Origin: Gordonibacter pamelaeae
GTDB lineage: Bacteria; Actinomycetota; Coriobacteriia; Coriobacteriales; Eggerthellaceae
Strand: one strand, 5' to 3'
Length of the DNA: 64,000 bases
Assembly: GCF_042665095.1 (NCBI RefSeq)
Contig: NZ_JBHTBV010000005.1
Each line of letters begins with the position of its first letter. Positions within the stretch are counted from its first letter, which is position 1. The notes under the pieces are model-generated. The model was given only the letters and a program-made list of their open reading frames with translations, made no database searches and had not been told where the DNA came from. Shown here piece after piece: positions 59,430 to 64,000 of the stretch. The translations under genes were made by a program, and so were the position numbers.

Positions 59430-59518
59430 CCGACAGGCGGATGCGGCCGCCACCAGCCGCATCCGCCTGTCGGAGCCCGCCTCGGGGCGGGCTCCTGTTC
59501 GCTGCCTGCGGAGCGAAC
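59430..59518 (-). promoter_or_regulatory. Three tandem hairpins between nrfD and radical SAM gene
   Basis: Perfect stems: 7 bp (59497-59503/59512-59518), 8 bp (59474-59481/59486-59493) and 17 bp (59430-59446/59457-59473, CCGACAGGCGGATGCGG). They begin one base after the nrfD stop on the minus strand. Likely an mRNA processing, stabilising or attenuating region within operon 3. Confidence 0.6.
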
Positions 59519-60744
59519 CTAGTGCGACTTCTCCGTCGGCTTGAGCGGCAGGTACTTCAACCCCACCAGCAGCAGGAGCGCGCCCAGGCCGATAACACCC
59601 AGCGTCACGCCGAACTCGAGCGGGGTCGGGAAGTACACCATGCCCTGATAGGCCGCGGTCATGCCGGATTCCCAACCCGTCACCGTGTACGGCGACACGG
59701 GACCGGCATAGTCAAGATTCGGCAGCTGGAAGCCGCCCACCAGCAGCTGCACGCGCTTGCAGAAGATGCCGACGATGGCCAGGAGGCCGGCGGCCACGAT
59801 GAGCGGGTTGGTACGCAGCTTAGGCGTGAAGCACACGATGGCAGTCAGCGCACAGCCCACGACCTCGATCCAGAAGAACGGGGCGAGCGGACCGGTCGTC
59901 AGCATGGACACAACCTCCACGCCATGCCCGCCGGGGAAGCCCTCGGTCAAAAGATCGCAGGCGAAGAAATACAGGTCGACGCACACGAACACGCCCAAAA
60001 GCTTGGCCATCTTCACGACGAAGGACTGGTCGAGCTCAAGGTAGCCCGCCTTGCGCAGAGCGATGACCACCACGAGCCGAGGGCCACGCCGCACACGAGC
60101 GCCGACGACACGAACCAGGGGCCCAAGAGCGCGGTGTGCCACATCTCGCGGCCCTGCTGCAGACCGAAGATCCACGCGGTCACGGAATGGACCAGGATGG
60201 CGCAGACGAGCGCGATGGCGCTGATCACGCGCAGGGACGTGGCCGAGCCCTTGCCGCCCTCGAAACGCAGCGTGGCCCACAGGTACACGATGGACAAGAT
60301 GAGATACGTGCCCAGCACGATGATGTCCCACATCAAGGGAGAGCCCAGGTTCGAGTACGCGAACAGTTCCCACAGGCGAAGCGGCTGGCCCAGGTCGACC
60401 ACCACGAACCCGATGGCGAGCACCGTGCAGCAGATGGATGTCCAGACGGCGATCTTCGAGATGCCGCCGAAGCCCTCCACCCCGAACACGCGCGGCGCGC
60501 TCGAGATGATGAGGCCGCCAGCGGAAAGGCCCACGAGGAACATGAACATGGTGATGTAGAGCCCCCAGGAATCAAGGTTGCGCATGCCGGTCTGGACCAT
60601 GCCGCCGGACAGCTGCATGACCCACAGGGCCAGGCCCATGATGGTCAGCAGGGCCGCGACCACGATACCGATATTGATGCCTTTGCCCCCAAACTTGGCG
60701 GCGGGAGCCTTGGGCGACTTCGTCGCCGAGGTGTTCTCAGTCAT
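59519..60744 (-). pseudogene. NrfD/DmsC-type membrane anchor with 1-bp frameshift (operon 3)
   Basis: Two overlapping frames together give a full anchor of about 408 aa closely matching the 410-aa protein of operon 2. The frame changes near 60077: operon 2 has CTCGTGCTCGTGGTGGTC, here one T is lost (CTCGGCTCGTGGTGGTC, minus strand). The N-terminal frame (from ATG 60744) runs on to 60013 and ends in a nonsense tail after SALVCGVAL; the C-terminal frame resumes at LVVVIALRKAGYL. Either a real inactivation or a sequencing error. If real, the operon 3 enzyme lacks its own quinol-oxidising anchor. Confidence 0.8.
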
Positions 60745-60759
60745 GATTCTCCTTTCGCC

Positions 60760-61380
60760 TTATACGAGATAGTAGACGGAGGGCTTGGTTCCCTCGCTCG
60801 GCAGCAGCTGCTCGTACGAGCGTTCCTTGAGGAGCTTCGACACCTCGGAGTCCGGGTCGTCCAAGTCCCCGAAGTGGCGAGCGCGGGCAGGGCACAAGTC
60901 CATGCACGCGGGGGTTTCACCGCGTGCAAGCCGCTGATAGCAGAAGATGCACTTCTCCACTACGTGCTTTTGGTGCTTGGGAGCATCCGCGTCGCCGAGG
61001 GCGAAGTCCATGGGGTAGCGTGGCTCTTCCCAGTTGAACGAGCGCACGCCCGTATAGGGGCAGGCCGACATGCACATGCGGCAGCCGATGCACTTGTCGT
61101 AGTCCTGGCGCACGACACCCGTTTCCGGGTCCTTGTAGGTGGCGCCCACCGGGCACACTTTCGCGCAAGCGGGGTTTTCGCAGTGCTGGCAGGAGACCGT
61201 GATGTAGCGCAGGGAGACATCGGGGAACTCGCCCGCCGGCGTGTCCATCATCTCACCGCCGTCGGTAAGCGCGCGCGTCCAGAATATATCCTGGGGCACG
61301 TTGTTCGCCATCTTGCACGCCACCGTGCACGCGTTGCAGCCAACGCAGCGCTTGGTGTCAATAACCATTCCGTAATGCAT
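60760..61380 (-). CDS. DmsB-type 4x[4Fe-4S] subunit (operon 3)
   Basis: Protein of 206 aa with CVGCNACTVACK, CQHCENPACAKVCP, CIGCRMCMSACP and CIFCYQRLARGETPACMDLC clusters. It lies 12 bp after dmsA3. It shares long identical blocks with the operon 2 subunit but has normal high GC. The start ATG follows AAGGGGGTG. Confidence 0.92.
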   Translation of the reverse strand: MHYGMVIDTKRCVGCNACTVACKMANNVPQDIFWTRALTDGGEMMDTPAGEFPDVSLRYITVSCQHCENPACAKVCPVGATYKDPETGVVRQDYDKCIGCRMCMSACPYTGVRSFNWEEPRYPMDFALGDADAPKHQKHVVEKCIFCYQRLARGETPACMDLCPARARHFGDLDDPDSEVSKLLKERSYEQLLPSEGTKPSVYYLV

Positions 61381-61392
61381 GCTTGCACCCCC

Positions 61393-63855
61393 TTAGTACT
61401 TCTCGACTTCGCACAGGAAGTCGTAGAATGCGCTGTTCGAGCAGAAATCGTTCATGAACACGTTCGTGAGGTCCTGCGTATGGCCCTCGACGTACTGGGC
61501 AGCCTGGAAGCCATGCGGGATCGAAACCACGCCGGGCATGATACCCTCGGTTACCAGCGCCTTCACGACCGCATAGCCATGGTCGTTATACGCGCGCACC
61601 AGATCGCCCTGTTCGATGCCGCGGGCAGCCGCGTCGGCTGCGTTGATCTTGATCATGGGCTCGGGCTCGAGCTCGCGGATAACCGGCGTCACGGCGAGCT
61701 GGGAGTGCACATGGTACTTGTTGTGCTCGCTGCAGCCCAGGAGCGGGTACTTTTCGCGCAGCGGATTGTCCAGATACGCCTCGTTCGCATGCTCGTAATA
61801 GGGAAGCTTCTCGAAATCGGCGATCTCCTGGCCGAAGCTGTTGCGAGGGGTCGGCTTCTCGATGTAGTACTTCAAGCGCGTACCCTCGGAGGGGCCGTAC
61901 GTCGGAACGAGGTTCTCCGGCTTGGTCATCGGGTTGCGCACGAACTCACCCGTGGCGAAGTCATCGTAGCTGACGCCGGCCTTCTTGTTGGTCTCCGTGT
62001 TGTACACATCGCGCAGGAAGTCCTGGTCGCTCTTCGCATAGATCTTGCCCATTCCCATCTTCTCGGACAGGAGGCGCATGATCTCGACGTCGGTCTTGCA
62101 CTCGTACAGAGGCTCGAGGCCCTTCTCGTAATAGGCAGGGAACGGCGTGGAGCCAACCGGATCGATATCCTCCATCTCGAAGGCATGCGGCACGGGGAGC
62201 ACGATATCGGCCCACTGTGCCGAGTCGTTCATGTTCACGTCAGCACACACTACGAGATCAATCTTCTTCACGGCCTCGATGAGGTCCAGACGCCCGGACT
62301 CGCAGGAGAGCACGTTTCCGTTATGGATCCACAGCACCTGCAAGTCGATGTCGTCTTTGCCGAACTTCTTGTTCGCCACAATCTCGGGAAGGTACATGCC
62401 GCAGATGCGCGGCCCGGGCATGCCGGCCATGAACGCCTTCGTGTTATAAGGGATCATGCTGAACGGGGCGGGATTGCCGCAGATGGCTGCTCCCGGCTTG
62501 CCGGCATTGCCGGTCAAGGCCGCCAGGAACGCAAGGTTCTTGTAATTGTGGTGCGAGTTCGCGTGGTGGCCCAGGCCTTGGAACGTCATGACGTAGACAG
62601 GGCCCTCCGTGGCGTAGATGCGCGCAAGCTCCTCGATCGTGCTCTCGGGAACGCCGCAAATGCCCGAAGCCTTGGCGACGGTGTAATCCTTGATGTGGTC
62701 CTTAACCGTTTGGTACACGGTCCGGTAAGTCGTACCGTCGATCTCGAACGAGCCCTCGATGGCGGGGTCGACGGCCTTCGGAAGCGGCGCCTTGTCGCCC
62801 GCGGCCTCGTCCCATACCATAACCGGATCGATCATGGTCGGCTGACCGGTCTGCGGATTTACCGGGCCTTCCGTAGGGGCAACGCCGAAGTCGCTCAAGC
62901 GCAGGTAGGTGCCATCTTCCTTCACCAGGAAAGGAGACACCGTGCTGCTTTTCATATACGCCACGTCCACCAGGTCGTTCTCGATGATGTAGTTGGCCAT
63001 GGCCAGCATCATAGCGCCATCGGTGCCGGGGGTGATGGCCACGTAGGTGTCGGAATGCGCGGCGGAAGCCGTGAACTGCGGATCGATGGTGATGAGCTTC
63101 GCGCCCTTCTCGCGCGCCTGGCACACGTACTGCCACGCGTGCACGTATGCCTCGGCCGGATTGCCGCCCCAGGTGATGATGGTCTTGGCGTTGACCGCAT
63201 CGGCGAAGTCGTTTCCCTTGTTGCCCAGCAGCGTGGATTGCACGTGCTGCTGTGCCGTATCGGCGCCTGCACCGAAGATGACTGCGCCCGTAGCCGTGCA
63301 GAACCGGCCGTAGGCGATCGACATGAAGCCGCCCATAGCGCCGTTCAGGGATCCGTACGAGCCGTACGAGGACCAGAAGCCCAGCGACGTGCCGCCGTGC
63401 TCGGCCAGGGCCGTCTTCATCTTTCCGGCAATGATCTCGAGCGCCTCGTCCCATTCGATGCGCTCCCACTCGCCTGCGCCTCGTTCGCCGACGCGCTTCA
63501 AGGGGTACTTCAAACGGTCGGCATCGTAGACGCGCTGCGGCTGGCTGAAGCCCTTCACGCACAGGCGGCGGCGATGAGCGTCCTCGCCCGGATATTCCAT
63601 AGCCGTGACCTTCACCGCACGGCCCTCGCGCACAGTCACCTTCAGCGGACAACGGCTGCCGCAGTTGCCGCGACACTGGCTTCTGAACGTGCTCTCGGCC
63701 TGGGCTGCCTCGTCCGCTGCCGCCTCGCCCGCCTCGGCAAGGCCGACCAGAGTCGCGCCCGAGCCCACCGCTGCGGTTGCTGCTGCAACGGCGCCGGTCG
63801 TCTTCAGGAAGCTCCTGCGCGTGAGTCCGCCGTGCGGGCTCTTCGTTTCCGACAT
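61393..63855 (-). CDS. DMSO-reductase-family molybdopterin oxidoreductase, catalytic subunit (operon 3)
   Basis: Tat-exported enzyme of 820 aa. LTRRSFLKTTG is at residues 11-21; the FeS ligands CRGNCGSRCPL near residue 59 are close to those of E. coli DmsA (CTVNCGSRCPL), with a fourth Cys in LCVKG. Later segments include TIITWGGNPAEAYVHAW near 226, ADIVLPVPHAFE near 550 and AADAAARGIEQGDLVRAYND near 738. The leader ends in GGAGGAGGAG. The substrate cannot be told from sequence; DMSO/TMAO-like or other organic acceptors are possible. Confidence 0.9.
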   Translation of the reverse strand: MSETKSPHGGLTRRSFLKTTGAVAAATAAVGSGATLVGLAEAGEAAADEAAQAESTFRSQCRGNCGSRCPLKVTVREGRAVKVTAMEYPGEDAHRRRLCVKGFSQPQRVYDADRLKYPLKRVGERGAGEWERIEWDEALEIIAGKMKTALAEHGGTSLGFWSSYGSYGSLNGAMGGFMSIAYGRFCTATGAVIFGAGADTAQQHVQSTLLGNKGNDFADAVNAKTIITWGGNPAEAYVHAWQYVCQAREKGAKLITIDPQFTASAAHSDTYVAITPGTDGAMMLAMANYIIENDLVDVAYMKSSTVSPFLVKEDGTYLRLSDFGVAPTEGPVNPQTGQPTMIDPVMVWDEAAGDKAPLPKAVDPAIEGSFEIDGTTYRTVYQTVKDHIKDYTVAKASGICGVPESTIEELARIYATEGPVYVMTFQGLGHHANSHHNYKNLAFLAALTGNAGKPGAAICGNPAPFSMIPYNTKAFMAGMPGPRICGMYLPEIVANKKFGKDDIDLQVLWIHNGNVLSCESGRLDLIEAVKKIDLVVCADVNMNDSAQWADIVLPVPHAFEMEDIDPVGSTPFPAYYEKGLEPLYECKTDVEIMRLLSEKMGMGKIYAKSDQDFLRDVYNTETNKKAGVSYDDFATGEFVRNPMTKPENLVPTYGPSEGTRLKYYIEKPTPRNSFGQEIADFEKLPYYEHANEAYLDNPLREKYPLLGCSEHNKYHVHSQLAVTPVIRELEPEPMIKINAADAAARGIEQGDLVRAYNDHGYAVVKALVTEGIMPGVVSIPHGFQAAQYVEGHTQDLTNVFMNDFCSNSAFYDFLCEVEKY

Positions 63856-64000
63856 GTCTCCTCCTCCATTCTTGATGCAGAATGCCTAGGGGCGCATCGG
63901 ACGAAGGCGAGCGTTCTGCGAACGGCAGTCCCCTTCGGTCACATGGCGGGCGCAGGCGCGCCCGGTGCGTTTTCCGAGATGTCCCCCTCATATCAGAAAT
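63856..64000. other. Leader of operon 3 to window edge
   Basis: The 145 bases upstream of dmsA3 show the ribosome site but neither the TTGATTGTC box nor the ATTGGCCAAT palindrome found in operons 1 and 2. The promoter is probably beyond the window. Confidence 0.4.

Overview
The window looks like chromosome from an anaerobic, high-GC actinobacterium of the class Coriobacteriia, most probably an Eggerthellaceae gut bacterium (Eggerthella/Gordonibacter type). The grounds are the GC-rich third codon positions, the character of RpoB and RpoC, and three separate Tat-exported, DMSO-reductase-type molybdoenzyme operons in under 31 kb, with two orphan NrfD-like membrane proteins beside them. I saw no rRNA, tRNA or CRISPR array. 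The species is an inference; no database was searched.

Left part (1-33.3 kb), mostly core functions. ppx and ppk1 (polyphosphate turnover) are followed by an aminotransferase/APC amino-acid permease pair. Next comes a NitT/TauT-type ABC transporter (lipoprotein, ATPase, permease) bracketed by two paralogous BioB-like radical SAM enzymes. Then glmM, hisE and the rpoB-rpoC operon with a clear promoter; a DUF2156 protein; two GGDEF proteins (one carries an inhibitory I-site, one does not); an Xre-type membrane regulator with a DUF4097 gene broken by one stop codon; a YacP-like nuclease with rlmB; a UPF0126/TRIC-family membrane protein; and a lipoprotein.

Right part (33.3-64 kb), a respiratory accessory region. 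Operon 1 (33.9-38.8 kb) is dmsA-dmsB-nrfD/dmsC-torD. Operon 2 (43.8-49.8 kb) and operon 3 (56.7-63.9 kb) are longer: dmsA-dmsB-nrfD, then a small membrane-anchored cytochrome with two CX4CH motifs, a DUF4405 cytochrome-b-like protein and torD. Operon 3 also has a radical SAM gene, and its nrfD carries a 1-bp frameshift. Operon 2 is flanked on both sides by paralogous three-gene cassettes encoding an orphan NrfD, an SPFH/slipin and a short GntR-type regulator. Between operons 2 and 3 lie a hipA remnant, a torD 3' remnant and a plus-strand glucose-dehydrogenase-like/YczE/lactonase module.

How the parts may fit: each A/B pair is expected to reduce an exported or periplasmic substrate with electrons from menaquinol, passed through NrfD/DmsC and, in operons 2 and 3, possibly through the extra cytochromes; TorD chaperones load the cofactor. 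The promoters of operons 1 and 2 share one design: TTGATTGTC at -35, a 17-bp spacer, and an ATTGGCCAAT palindrome exactly 12 bp downstream of -10. The same GACAATC/GATTGTC operator lies upstream of orphan cassette 1, which suggests a shared regulator not encoded in the window. Large nested inverted repeats sit just downstream of the torD copies and of the torD remnant. With near-identical torD DNA in operons 2 and 3, they point to duplication, recombination and gene conversion in this region.
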